A stretch of DNA of 64,000 bases from Manihot esculenta (GCF_001659605.2 NC_035174.2:26857027-26921026); one strand, 5' to 3'; positions 1-13,501 are shown, counted from the first letter of the stretch. Notes: generated by a model from the sequence alone, not told the origin. Program-made: numbers and translations.

Positions 1-407
1 TCTTCCCCGTACAATGCCATTGACTTCCTCACATTATCAACCTCTTCTTTTAATAAAGACACTTGTAACTCATAAAATGATGGTGCCTTCAAACCAATCC
101 CATATTGACCAATAAATTCTATCAAGACTTGAAAGGTTGGATGATTTACCATATTAAAAGGAATTGTCGTACAATAGATCCAACGAGTTATATCTTTGCA
201 AGATTTCTTTCACAATTCCTTTTTACATATATCATTGATAGTGGTTTGCTTCAATTTGGAATTCTTCCTATCACGCATCGCTTTTTCAGTATATTTGGAA
301 AATATACATTTAAAGTACCTTTCGTCATTTGCTTCTATATAGAATTTAAAACTTTACTACTTGCTTCTTTTGATTTTAAGCCTCCAACTCTTCCGCTAAT
401 ACGAACA

Positions 408-466
408 TCAACTTCATCTTCATCTTCATCTTCATCTTCATCTTCATCTTCATCATCACCAATCAC
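408..466. repeat. CTTCAT microsatellite in the hAT coding region
   Basis: About seven tandem copies of CTTCAT. Read on the minus strand they encode an alternating Asp/Glu run in the transposase relic. An acidic stretch is common here in the family, and its length probably grew by slippage. Confidence 0.8.
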
Positions 467-540
467 TTCAATATCTTCAAAATCTAGTAAGTTACCTTGA
501 AAAAAATGCTTTAATTCAACCTTTTTTTGCATGAAATCTT

Positions 541-1243
541 CACTATAAAAAAATTGTTCACTAACGAGAGAAAAATTTATTGTTAAATAATAAAAATTGA
601 TCGTTGAAAATCACTAACGACCATTTTATTCAGTTGTTAAGTTGTCATTAAAGGATCTATCTTTAAAAATTTTTAACGAGGATATTGTACATCAGTCGTT
701 AATACTAATTACAACGATACTATAATCAATCGTTAAAATTATAATAATAATGACAATTTTGTCTTTCATTAAAGATAATTAATACGGTCATAAAAAATTT
801 AATAACGACAATAAAACTTATCCTTAAAATTTTAATAAAAAATATTATTTTTTTATATAATAATTTTAAAATAGTGATAAAATAAAAAATAATTAAATAC
901 TAAGAATAATTGTGTACACAATATTTTTCATAAAATGAAAAAGTTTAATTTGTACTCATTGTGAGTTTATATAATCTATAAGTTATTTTGCTTGTTAATT
1001 TATAGTGACTTTAGGTGATACCTCATTCTTTCTCTTTCCGATGTGGAATTTGAAAAAAAATGTGAACTTGCACTTTAACTACCAACACTTGAATTTTTAA
1101 CAAGAATATTTTATAGCAATCATTAAAGTTTAATGTAATAAGGACCAATTATATTATCGATCGTTATACATATATGTCATTAATGAGAAAAAGTTAAACC
1201 GGTAATTATCTTTTTGTCGTTAAAAGCTATATTTCTTATAGTG
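541..1243. mobile_element. Non-autonomous CACTA (CMC/En-Spm) element inside the hAT gene
   Basis: The left end starts CACTATAAAAAAAT and the right end, read on the minus strand, starts CACTATAAGAAATAT. The element is flanked by a perfect 3-bp duplication CTT (538-540 and 1244-1246), the size made by CACTA transposases. Many short copies of TAACGA/TCGTTA lie near both ends, as expected for subterminal transposase-binding repeats. There is no coding capacity in 703 bp. Removing the element and one CTT restores the hAT reading frame across the junction (VREEVQ|DFMQKK), so the insertion entered a hAT gene that was still open at this point. Confidence 0.82.
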
Positions 1244-1493
1244 CTTGTACTTCTTCACGTACATGTTTAGAACACTTCTTACACATCATCGCATTTCGAT
1301 AATCTCCGACTATATATTGTTTTGCTTGGTATATTCCTCCCTTTGTAAATTTGTTGCAAAAGTTACAAATGAGGTCATTTGTGTTAGGAGGCTTTACTAA
1401 ATTTACATACTTCTATATCGAGTCTTTTCTGATAATCCATCACTTTGAGTACCACTTGATCCAACATCGGAATCATTCATCTTCCTCAACAAA

Positions 1494-2639
1494 AAAAAAT
1501 AAAAATTAGTGATTTAAATAATAATTTCCCTAAATTTTCACAACTCCAATTCATATATCAATTTCACAATCACTTCACAATTACACATTACAATCATAAA
1601 ATCCACATTAACATTTTCACATTCACAATTGACAACATGATTTATATATTATAATCACATGATCACAATTCACAAAATACAAATTCACAATTAAACACTA
1701 TTTTATTATAATCTTTACTTTGCTAATGCTAGCTAAATCATAAATTGTTAAATTTATAATTTCACAATCAAATTCATAATACACTATGCACATTCATAAT
1801 ACACTAGATGCCGGAACTGACGCTTAGTACTCCTTGCATCTCAAACGCACCTATCACAAGACCGTTGGTACTAATTTTTGTTAAAAATTGATATAAGTTT
1901 TTAATAATTTTAGTTTAAATAAAATACTAATGTAATTATTTAAATAAGTGAATTTTTTAAATAAAAATAAAAATTTTTAATTTTTTTTATTTAAAAGGGT
2001 ATTTTTTGAAATTCTAATATTCTTATTGCTTTCCATATTTATATAAATTATAGATAATAACATTATTAATGTAACATAATTTTATAATATATATTTATAA
2101 AAAATATAGTTATATATTTTTAAAATTAACCTTTACTAATTTCATATATTTTGATTACTTTATAAAAATAAACATCAATTATGTAAATTTTACAATATAA
2201 AAGATACATTTCTTAAAATTTAATTTATTTTTATAACAAAATAAATTTATTAAAATCAAGTAATAAATACAACCTCCATCTTAAATATAAGGTTAGATAA
2301 TTATTGTTAATAGAGCAAATTACAATTCGGTCCCATAAAAAAATTTATTAGTAAAGCATTCTTATATTTTTTAAAAATTTATTAATTAGTTATTTTATTA
2401 ATTTTTATTATTAAATATTATAAAAATTTTAAAATACTCTAAATATAAAAAGATTAATTGATATATTTTTTATAAAATTGAAGAATGAATTAGTAAAATT
2501 TTTTAAATTATAAAAATAAATAATAAATTATATTAAAATTAATGAAAAGATTAATTAATAAATTGTTTAAAATGTTAAAAATATTTTAATTTTTTTTTAA
2601 TACTGAGAGTTGAGCTAAATAATAATTTTATTAAATTCC
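1494..2639. other. AT-rich intergenic DNA, no gene seen
   Basis: Low-complexity A/T sequence with short CACAATT-type repeats (1530-1700). A possible decayed MITE at about 2310-2600 contains TTTATTAATTAGTTATTTTATT-like arms. No open reading frame with recognisable content on either strand. Confidence 0.6.
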
Positions 2640-2802
2640 GGCCCAGAAATAAATCCGGCCCAAGTGAAATGAATCAAGATCATAGTGAACCCTAACCCAT
2701 CACGCAGGCAGCTATAAAACCTTATCATCTGTCTAAAGGGATTCTAAGCGGCTCTTCTCCTCACAAGCTCTGGCACTCTAGGGTTTTCAGAACGCTATCA
2801 GA
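2640..2802 (+). promoter_or_regulatory. Promoter and 5' leader of the ribosomal protein gene
   Basis: Two GGCCCA (site II, TGGGCC-type) boxes lie at about 2640 and 2657. A telo-box-like AACCCTAAC follows at about 2690. This pair is characteristic of plant ribosomal-protein and translation-gene promoters and drives growth-linked expression. The leader contains another telo-like CTAGGGTTTTC at about 2778 and ends immediately at the ATG. No good TATA box is visible, which is usual for this gene class. Confidence 0.7.
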
Positions 2803-4184
<1,382 letters not shown>

Positions 4185-4423
4185 ATGCTATTTTATGGAT
4201 ATGTTTTTTGGATGTGTTTCATTGTTAAGAACTTTGCTGGAACTGGGATGATCCTAGAGTTTTTGTTCTGACTTCATTTTGTTGGTTATCTTGTTATTTC
4301 TAGACATCTACTACTAGTTTATTATTTTAATTTACTCAATAGCAATCAACTTTTAGTCAGAACTATCTTAATCCAGTTTTAATGATTCATTTTTTGTTTG
4401 AATGGCACACATCTTTAGAGTTA

Positions 4424-5073
4424 GGGTGATTTATAATTTAGTCCCTGGATATTGCCATTATTAACAAGTCAGTCCCTGTATTTTTAAAAATCTATTAAAA
4501 CGTCTTTATGATTTGTTTCCGTCAATGAAATAGTTCTTTCGTCCTATTTTTTGTTAAAATTAGATAAAGGAGGAGTTAAAATTAACGGAAAATAAGATAA
4601 AGGAGGAGTTAAAATTAGATAAAGGAGGAGAGAAAATTTTTACCCTTAAATAAAATCATTTATTTAGTCCTTGTATATTGGAATTATTAATAAGTTAGTC
4701 TTTATATTTTAAAAAATCTATTAAAATATTTTTATTTTTTTTCCATCAATGAAATGGTTTCTATCTTTTCTTAGATTTATTAAAACATTCTTATCCTTTC
4801 GTTTTCTTAACGAAATAGTCCATATGAAGAATAAAAAGAAGCAAAAGGAGAAGAAGCAGAAGGAAGAAGAATTGATGAAGAAGAAAAGGAAGGAAGAGGA
4901 AGAGGAGAAAAATAATCGGGAGTAATTTAGTATTTTATTATATTTTTAACGGCAAAAATAAATAGAAAGACTATTTGGAGAGAAAACATAAGGACGTTTT
5001 AATAGGTTTTTAAAAATACAGGGATTGACTTGTTAATAATGACAATACACAGGGACTAAATTGTAAATCTCCC
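4424..5073. mobile_element. MULE-type MITE with long terminal inverted repeats
   Basis: About 85 bp at the left end (starting GGGTGATTTATAATTTAGTC) matches the reverse complement of the right end (GGGAGATTTACAATTTAGTC) almost throughout, up to the shared TTTTAATAGATTTTTAAAAA part. Flanks are TTAGAGTTA (4415-4423) and TTAAAGTTA (5074-5082), a 9-bp duplication with one mismatch, the Mutator target-site size. A second degenerate copy of the arm lies inside at about 4655-4760, next to tandem AAAGGAGGAG units. No coding sequence. Confidence 0.82.
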
Positions 5074-5359
5074 TTAAAGTTATTACTATTACACGTTGCA
5101 AGTATTTATGCTGCTTCTTTTTCTTTTTCTTATTTTATTTTATTTATTTATTTTTAGGAGGGGGGGTGGGGACGGATGTTTTGGGGTCGCAGTTTATCAA
5201 TTTCTTGCTCTGCCAAAATGCATGATGAGCAGTGTATCCTTAAAAGAAAGCTTAATAATTAAAAAGAACACATGGGTTCAATTTTTCTGTTGAGAATCGT
5301 ATTTTTCTTTTTTGTTTGTTCTCATCAATCTTCAGTTTTTGAATCTTCTCTTTTATTTT

Positions 5360-5850
5360 CTTTTTCATCAAAGGTAAATTCCATTAAAGGAGGTGGTAAA
5401 ACATAAGGCCTAAAGGTCTAGCATTTAACTTATAAGAATCATGACCCTTGGGCTAAAAGAAATAAGGCTCAACAAACACACACACGAGAAGAGTGCAAAG
5501 CCCATCAACAAACAAACCCTATCAGCCTAAAGAGGGAACTTTTTCAGTGTTGCCATCGTTCCCGATGTCAGTTTGCAGAGATGGCAGGAATGTTGCAAGA
5601 CACTCAAGCTCAAAATGCCTGCATGCAAGATCAAGACCAGCCATCTAAAAGGAACCAAAGGAAGCACGTGATAGTCTCTCTATGGTGGGCATCATAACAT
5701 CACTCGATAACTTATTCTATTCTCGCTATATACAATCCATTCCAAAAAAGAGAAAGGGAAAACTCACTCTAGAATAAGAAAAAAAAAAGCTTTCCTTGTC
5801 CGTGGAGCAGGTCACGTTGTCGATAGAGGAAGGGTCTCTGAACCGTAGAG
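5360..5850 (-). mobile_element. 3' end of a LINE (L1-type) retrotransposon
   Basis: Read on the minus strand this GC-richer piece ends with TTTAATGGAATTTACCTTTG ATGAAAAAG (5391-5363), very like the 3' ends of plant L1 LINEs, followed by an A-rich stretch. No ORF2 motifs are left, so it is a 5'-truncated tail. The call rests on the 3' signature only. Confidence 0.45.
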
Positions 5851-5859
5851 TAAAGAAGG

Positions 5860-7515
5860 GAAGATGACAGAAAAAACTCTCTTTAAATCTTGTTTTTGAA
5901 TCTTCTTTTGAGCTTTAATTTTTTTTTTTTTTATGGAAAATCCAAAGTAAAGTTTCACAACTATTAGAATAAGAAATGGAAAGGGAATTTTCTTAATCCT
6001 TTCAATGAGTTATATCTAATTATTTTTGGTCTTTTGTTATGGCTATTACCATTTAGTGATGCAATAAAAGGCATTTTCTCTCTTAAATCCAATAAAAATT
6101 AGAATTAATATAGTTTTTGAAATTATAATACATCTTATGGAAATGGGATAAATCTTAATTAGAATTATAATATACTAATAATGTCTTGTTAATTAAATAT
6201 ATAACCTAACTTCTAAATTTTATCATTAATTATTATTTAATATCTGTATTTTACAATTTGAATGGTTTTACTTTTATGTTTTCATTTTATCTTTTTAACG
6301 ACGATTTTTGTGAAGTTCCTTAATTTTGAGGAAATTTGCTAATTTATTTTTATTTTAAATTCATTCAATTAAAATATTAATTTATTTATAAAATTAAACT
6401 TTTTAATTATTTTATCGAAGAATTAATTAACTTATTTTAATTTTGGTTAGAAAGAATAATATAAAAATATTTTTTTAAAGCAAACAGAACTTTAGATATT
6501 ATAAAATATAAAAATATTTTAATTAAATAATTTTAAAATAAAAATGAATTATTGAATTTTTTTAAAACTCAAAGACTTGATAATATTTTTATTTGTGCAT
6601 ATTTACTCGCATTCTCATTCTTTCATGACAATCTACTTCACTTTAAAACAATGAACAAACTAAAAGTATATAAAAAATTCAAAAGAGCACAGGATTCTCA
6701 AGCTAAGCCAAGAGGCTGCCAAATAATTTTTTTTTTTTCACTGCCGATTATACATCTACTATATTACGATAAGACAATACCCAAAATCTAATAATTTAAA
6801 TTTTTGTGTAAATAAATCACCTCTTAATTATCGAAGATAACAATATCAATTTAGAAATATTTATAAAAAAATTTGAAAATGAATGGCAAGACATTAATCC
6901 AAGAAATATATACCTTATATTTTGTTTAAAGAGCTCTAATAAGCGTTTGCGTGCAATGGATTTAAAATTGGGGATAGTATGCGTGAAGAGCTCCAATTGA
7001 GAGAATGTGTGCAATTGAGATTTTGTGCTGAACGGCAACGATAACAGTTGATGCTGATGGTGACACAATGGATGCTCACAATGAGAGAAAGAGGGGAGGG
7101 GAGAGAACGAAATACACAATAAAGAAAAAGGCTTAAGTTTTATTTGATTGGGGTTAAATTAATTAAAAAATTTTAAATTTCTACCAAATTGATATGTTCA
7201 GCTTGTTTGGTTGGCATTTTTTCTTCAAACTTTCTAAGAGCTGGAGGAAAATATTTTTTTGAAATGAGAAAAGTAATTTACTTACCCAAAAATAAATATA
7301 ATTGAAAGAGTATATATATATATATATATTTTTATCAAAGTGAATTCATAACATTGCATAATATTTATTATTTAGTTTTTGTTACCTTCTATTAAAAACA
7401 TATATATTATCTAATATATTAATTCATCATATACCGATAATATTAACTTGACTTTTTTTTATTATAAATTTAAATTAAATTATAAATAAATTATATTTAT
7501 ATATTTTTTATAAAA
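5860..7515. other. AT-rich intergenic DNA, no gene seen
   Basis: Mostly A/T low complexity, with a (TA)n run at 7311-7330. A slightly GC-richer part (6900-7120) has a short open frame on the minus strand with Ser/His/Leu-biased composition and no known motif. I do not accept it as a gene. Confidence 0.6.
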
Positions 7516-8125
7516 AAAATTATTTTTATCCGTAAGATATAGCATAATTAATAAATTTATCACTTTATGTTTAGAACCGAGTATTTTAGTCCCTAAATTT
7601 TAATTCTATCAAAACAAAAAATTTTTCCATTCAATAATTCTGTTAAGTCAAAAAACTAAGTCTGGTCAAAAGGAAAAAAAATAGAATATAATTTTCAAAA
7701 ACACCTTTATTAATGTTAAAAAATTACTTTTGCCTTTAAATCCTATTTCTTTCCTTCTTAATTGTGAATGCAGCTTTTGTTGCTTCGATTCTTTAATTCT
7801 TGTAATGCAATGGTAAATTGTAATGCTGTTATAGTGTAATCTTAAATAGATCTTTGATTCTTGTAATGAGATTATAAATTATAAATTTTTTTGTATAGTT
7901 TCAACTTGAAAGAATATAAACAAATAGAAAATGTATTAAGAGTGAAGAGAAAAAAGAATAAGAAGGATAGTTAGATATTTCTCCTTTCATTTACTATATT
8001 TTTTATGGAAAGATTTTGGATTTTGATAGAATTAAATTTTAGAGACCGAAACATTCAGTTCTACAAATAAAGAGATAAATATATTAATTATATTATATTT
8101 CAGGGATGAAAAACTAATTTTTCCT
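7516..8125. mobile_element. Foldback / long-TIR MITE
   Basis: Left arm about 7516-7650 and right arm about 7995-8125 are inverted copies: TAGTCCCTAAATTTTAATTC on the left matches the reverse complement GGTCTCTAAAATTTAATTCT on the right, and pairing continues outward through TTTATC and TAATTAAT blocks. About 340 bp lies between the arms with no coding content. The ends are blurred by A/T runs, so I could not fix a target duplication. Confidence 0.6.
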
Positions 8126-8368
8126 TTTAAAATGATCATATTATAATTTGAAACATTATGTTATCTTTACAAAAATTGATATTAAAATAAATATAAATAC
8201 AAATTTAAAAAGTATGAGTGAATCACAAATATCTAATTTATATGTCTACTTAATGAGCTTATAAATGAATCTATTATCAAATCTATTTATGAACCTTATA
8301 AACGAGATTGCTCCTGAGTTAACTTATGAGATTGATTAATGAGTCTGTTTAACGAGTCATTTCATGAG

Positions 8369-8604
8369 TAATAGGTCCCAACTAGTTTTGGAAGTAAGAA
8401 AATAATTCTGCTTAGGGTGAGAAGAAAGTTCCGAATATTTTTTGCTCCTTTTCTTATTAACAACAAACATTTAAACAGATAAGATTATTGTAAGCAAATC
8501 ACCTCTACTGCTAAGCAAATCAAAGTAGTTACGTAATTAACTAAATATCATCTCACATCCAGCATAATAAGGACTCCTCCATGATCACTATCCAATACAT
8601 CAAT
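8369..8604 (-). repeat. Left (3') LTR of element A, first part
   Basis: Matches 22327-22570 of the right LTR (shared GGTCCCAACT, AGTAAGAAAATAATT and CAGCATAATAAGGACTC blocks), with a 13-bp segment around TTTAACCTC missing. The LTR is cut after TCAAT, which is the target duplication of element B, and resumes at 17956. Confidence 0.8.
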
Positions 8605-11059
8605 TGTAACGACTCGGAAACCGGACCGCTACCGGCGCTAGGATCCAGATCGGCTTAAGGCCGCCGGGACCCGTAGCAAGCCTACTATGCATCCTGTACA
8701 GTTGGTATAATCCCATACATGATTAAACATTTCCATAAAACATTTAAAACTTTACCTTTACCAAGCTTGACCTGTGTATGCACTATGACTGAACTCATAG
8801 AACCCCTAGGGTCAGCATACCCTATGTCAAACTCGGTCCAACACATAAATCAACATAATATAAAACGCATGTACAAAGGGATTATCCAACTCAGGCCAAG
8901 CACAATACTTTAACTCTGAACACATTACATAATATCATTTTACAATACAACTCTTTTACATCATTACATAACCTTACATTACATCATGTCCACAACTATT
9001 CTATTACGTATCATAACCATAGCCATATCCTGTTGACTTCCTGATCTATCTCTGACCCTGCAAACCTAGGGTTAGGGGAGAGGGGTGAGCTATAAAGCCC
9101 AGTGAGTAGAACGATAATAAAAATCATTTGAACATATGCTTTCATGAAATGCATCACATCACAAACAAATCATATCAAGGATGAACTTGTCACCAATAGC
9201 CCTCCACAAAGCGTAACATGTCCAACTGTACCAGGGGCGATAAGGCCACGCCTGGTCTTTTCTTACATAACTCATATCATAACATGTCCAACTATGCCAG
9301 GGGCGATTAGGCCACACCTGGTATTTTCTTACATATAACGTATTGCCAGGGGCGATTATACCACACCTGGTCTTTCCATATCATGTCATACCATGTCATA
9401 TCATATCATTTCATATTATACTGAGGGCTAGAGGATCATTCAATATTCATCCACATCATCATCATCGTATTATGCAATACATCATATTCGTGAATTCTAA
9501 TGCAAACAACCTATTACATAACATTGTATTCGTGATGCATGAACATGCTTAAATCAATTGGTTTAAATTTAACAAAAACATAAGGTTTAGTTCTACTCAC
9601 CTCTGGCTAGCTTTGGGCTAACTCTGAAGCAGCTAACTCACTACTGAACACCTAGGTTCCTTGGGTCCGATCCTACACAGGTGGACTCAAATGAGGGACC
9701 AAACATACTCTAAACAACTCATAAACAACCCCCCAAAAACCCCCTAAAACATCATCAAAGCATGCATAAAAATACCCAAGAAAAGGCTGGACAGGGCACT
9801 TTCGGCGGCAGGTTCGGCGGCCGAAAGTCCCTCGAGAGCCGAAACTCAACCACTTTCGGCGGCACCTTCGGCGGCCGAAAGTCCTTCTCGGAGACGAAAG
9901 TCATGCATGTTCGGCGGCACCTTCGGCGGCCGAATCTCCCTTCAAGAGCCGAAAGTCCAACTTTCGAGGGCAAGGTTCGGCAGCCAAAAGCTGCCTCCAC
10001 AGGCAAGTTCGGCGGTCAAAAGTCCCTTCGGCTGCCGAACCTGAGTTCATCCAGAACTCAGTTTCATGCACAAACAAGTCTCCAAACATCCTAAACATGC
10101 ATTCAACCTCTCAAAAACATGCACAACTCCTTAACCATTCATAGAGGAGCTTAACAACTAGATTAAACTCCAAAAATAATATCAAAAAGCATACATAAAT
10201 AGCTTATGACCCACATAAGCCAAAACCATTAATACAACCCATAATCTCATTTGCCCTCTCCCACATGCATATAGGGCACAAACACTAGTCCAAGCCCCCA
10301 ACAATCATCACATAAACACACATTGGGCACAAAACCCACAAAAGCCTAAACATGCATATCTACCCATACCCAAACATCAAAACCTCTTTAAATTTACTTA
10401 AAACTTCATTAAAACACAAGGAAAGCAAGGATCTACACTTATCTCTTGAAGATCGAGAGGTGGTGCAATCCCTAACTCGGAGGTGTGGAGGATCCAAGCT
10501 CCAAAGGCCTCCAAGCTCCCAAACTTCTATTTAAGCTTCAAAACTTCAAAACAAGGGTAGAACTCATGAAAACTTGAGGGATGGGTAGAGAAAGCATGAA
10601 AACGACCAAAGGAGGACCAAAACTCACCTGAGCTCGAGAATGGGGAGAAAACTCGCCCATTTTCGATCTGAGGGCTCTTTATAGGTGGCCTGGTCAACCA
10701 CCTTCGGCAGCCTAACGTGCCCCCCAAACTTATGCATGTTCGGCGGCCGAACTTGAGGTTCGGCGGCCGAACCTTGGTTCGTTTAAACAAAGCTTTCGGA
10801 GGCCAAAAGCGCTCCCGAAACCTTCCCATGTTCGGCGGCCGAACTTCACTTTCGGCGGCCGAACCTGGCAAATGCCTCCTTGGTCTAATCTCTTAAAAAC
10901 TCATTTCTTTTCTCTTAAAAACCATAAAATTATGTGAAAACATTTTAAAAACACACTTTACCCTTCTAGAAGACTCTGGCATCTTCAGAATTCCAGATTC
11001 CAACGGAGATTCCGCCGGAAAGTAGGGATTCCGATGCCGAAATCTAGCCGGGTATTACA
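8605..11059 (-). repeat. Left (3') LTR of element B
   Basis: 2455 bp, nearly identical to 15476-17950. The first 100 bp differ at four sites, all C/T or G/A, the pattern expected from decay of methylated cytosine. Apparent short proteins inside (for example 9762-10094) are artefacts of GC-rich repeated motifs. Confidence 0.9.
9229..9375. repeat. Tandem hairpin-like repeats in the LTR of B
   Basis: Three copies of a unit around CCAGGGGCGATTAGGCCACACCTGG; CCAGG and CCTGG can pair. The last copy drifts (GATTATACCACACC). The same three units are in the right LTR at about 16101-16242. Element C has a diverged equivalent with a CCAGAACGTAGAATGGGTCCTGG core. Confidence 0.75.
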
Positions 11060-11073
11060 TTCTTCCCCCCTTA
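11060..11073 (-). other. Polypurine tract of element B
   Basis: On the minus strand, TTAAGGGGGGAAGA sits immediately before the 3' LTR, the expected position for priming plus-strand DNA synthesis. Confidence 0.75.
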
Positions 11074-11155
11074 AGAACATTCGTCCCCGAATGTTCCTCA
11101 TCAACTAGCACATGCATAAACATAGCATAAACACAATCATAACAACACATAAACT

Positions 11156-13500
11156 CTAGTCTATAAAGAAACACGGTACCACTGGAGTATGAACTCTCGG
11201 TCTTCCAGGTGCACTTTTCATCTTAAGGTGATTCCAAGGGACTTTCACCATCGAGATTTCCTTGTTTCCACACTTTCTGACTTGCGTGTCTGCGGTCCGT
11301 ACTAGCTGCTCAACATAGGTGAGATTCTCTACGATCTCCACCTCTGGTTCCTTTAAGAACCTCACTCGGATCCGACACGAACTCATATACTGTGAAAACA
11401 TGGAAAAACGGATGGATCTTTTCCATTGAAGTGGGTAAATCTAACTCGTGGGATACATTCCCAATCCTTTGCAGGATTTCAAAGGGTCCGATGTATCTTA
11501 GAGTTAGTTTACCCTTTTTCCCATAACGAATCACCCTCTCTAAGGAGACACCTTCAGCAATACCACAACCCTCTCTTGAACCTTAACAAACTTCTGCTGT
11601 GCACTCTGATAAAACCTTTCTCCCTTTTGGAACTCTACACACTTCCTGCGAACATCTACCTGACACTTCTGCGGACTCACAGCAGTCCTGATTGTTTCTC
11701 TAACCACCGACCTTGTCTCTACGGTAATACAGGATAAAACTGCTAAGCGACTTCCGGTTGAGGGTGGCTAACATAACATTTGCCTCACCCGGACGATATT
11801 GGGTCTTGCAATCATAGTCACTATGCAGTTCTACCCATCTTCTCTGCCTTAGGTTCAACTCTCACTGACTTAAGATGTACTGCCAACTGTTATGATCTGT
11901 AAAGATCTCACATTTTACCCTATGAAGGTAATGCCTCATCATCTTGAGTGCAAAGATTACAACTGCCATCTCTAGATCATGTGTAGGATAATTCAACTCA
12001 TGCTTCTTCAGCTACTTAGAAACATAAGCAATTATCCCATCACTGGCATTAACACACAATCTAACCCCACACGGGACGCGTCACAAAACACTGCGAAATC
12101 TTCATTACTGGTAGGCAGAGCTACCACCGGTGCTGACGTCGACCTTTTCTTCGGCTCTTCAAAGCTCTCTTCACGCTGAGAAGACCACACAACTCTCTGG
12201 TTCTTCTTGATCCATCTGGTCATAGGAGCGGCAACTCTAGAGAAGTTCTGGATGAACCTCCAGTAGATAACCTGCCCAACCCAAAAGCTCTTGATCTTTG
12301 CCACTACAATGGGCCTGGGCTAGTCAGCTACAACTTCAACTTTCTCGGGGTCTACCTCACTTTTCCTTTTTTTTCCTTTTTTTTTTCCGACACACCATGA
12401 CCCAAGAAAGATATGCTCCTTGACCGAAACTCACATTTGGAGAACTGTGCATCCAAGCCATGTTCTCTCAGGATCTGCAATCCTGACCTCAGATAATGGG
12501 CATACTTTCCTATATTTCTGGAACTCTCCGAGGTACCGTCAATGAAGACAATAATGAAGAGATCCAGAAACCGACTAAAACTCTGCTTATGAGATCCATG
12601 AATGTTGTAGGGGCATTCATTAACCCGAACGACATTACTAGGAACTCATAGTGCCCATATCTGATTCTAAACACTTCCTTCGGTACATCTTATTCCTTGA
12701 TCTTAACTGATGATACCTAGACTTCAGATCTATCTTTGAAAGGCAACTAGTTTATGCTAGCTGGTTTAAAATAGATCGTCGATCCAAGGCAACAAATACT
12801 AGTTCTGGGTAGTGACTTTGTTCAATGACTTGTAGTCGATACAAAGTCCTAGGGATCCATCCTTCATTTTCACAACCAACACTAGAGTATCGCAGGGCGA
12901 GGTACTCAGTCGGATGAAACCCTTGGCTACCAACTTTTAAAACTGTTCTTTCTGCTCCTTTAACTCTGCAGGTGCCACCCTGTAGGGAGGGGTAGGGACA
13001 GGTCTGGTCCCCATTATCACTTTAATTTAAAACTCCATCCCTCTAGCAGATGGTACACCCGACGGCCTGTCTGGGAAAATATCTAAGAACTTTCTGACTA
13101 CGGGCACTGAGGCGGGTTCCCTGACCTGACTACTGACTCCCTCACAAGAGCTAAAAACTCCTGATAATCTCTCCTGAGTAACCTACGAGCCTGAGGGGCT
13201 GATATCAAACCTCTAGGTATCCCAACCTTGTCCTCTCTAAGGACTACCTCTGATCCATCCTGAACTCTGAACCTGACTACCTCGTCTCTGCTATCCAAGG
13301 CAGTACTATGAGTAGCTAGCCAATCCACCCCTAGAATGACATCAAACAGTCACTCTAGAACCACTAGGTCAGCTGGAAGGCGTCTACTCACAACACACTC
13401 TGAACTATACTGACAGACTGACTCTGCCACTGACGGATCACGCTTGGGTCCACTGACCCAAAGGGGACACTCTTACCCAAAAGCTATCCAACCCACTCTA
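11156..13500 (-). pseudogene. Element B pol relic (protease end, RT, RNase H, integrase tail)
   Basis: From right to left on this strand: the protease C-terminus at 13328-13098 (MDWLATHSTALDSRDEVVRF); an RT region 13090-12310 with many stops and frame changes; the RT/RNase H junction at 12304-12032 ([14 protein letters not shown]); RNase H to about 11730; then directly the integrase C-terminus at 11722-11310 ([20 protein letters not shown]). The integrase zinc finger and DDE core present in element C are missing: relative to C about 1 kb is deleted at the junction near 11725. Several independent lesions mean it cannot encode an active polyprotein. Confidence 0.8.
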
Positions 13501-13501
13501 T

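Larger units (their letters stand above)
1..1490 (-). pseudogene. hAT transposase gene relic (BED zinc finger plus DUF659-type region), cut by the window edge
   Basis: On the minus strand, 1250-1490 encodes a start-like segment (MNDSDVGSSG...) and then, after a frame change, a BED zinc finger with the spacing CNFC...MCKKC followed by a VREEVQ helix. The reading then continues at 540-338 through an acidic D/E tract. Segment 1-230 reads RWIYCTTIPFN and IEFIGQYGIGLKAPSFYE, the hallmark of the DUF659 region of plant hAT-type transposase-derived proteins. The two parts are separated by a 703-bp CACTA insertion (541-1243). At least two in-frame stops (near 335 and 237) and a frame change near 1385 show that it is dead. 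The hAT dimerisation domain would lie left of base 1. The family call rests on several motifs in the right order; which hAT subfamily is open. Confidence 0.8.

Noticed and set aside
105..500. 131-residue plus-strand reading frame
   Set aside because: It is the antisense of the hAT transposase relic; its Ser run is the CTTCAT microsatellite.
5096..5293. Leu/Phe-rich small protein on the plus strand
   Set aside because: Translated low-complexity T-rich DNA next to the MITE; no homology seen and no promoter.
9229..9371. Regular repeats that might suggest a CRISPR array
   Set aside because: Three diverged LTR tandem units in a plant retrotransposon; no uniform spacers and no cas genes.
9755..10871. 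Several 60-115 residue frames on both strands (also at 16633-17624, 24419-25406 and 32069-33044)
   Set aside because: All lie in LTRs and are created by the CpG-rich TTCGGCGGCCGAA repeats, which are open in many frames.
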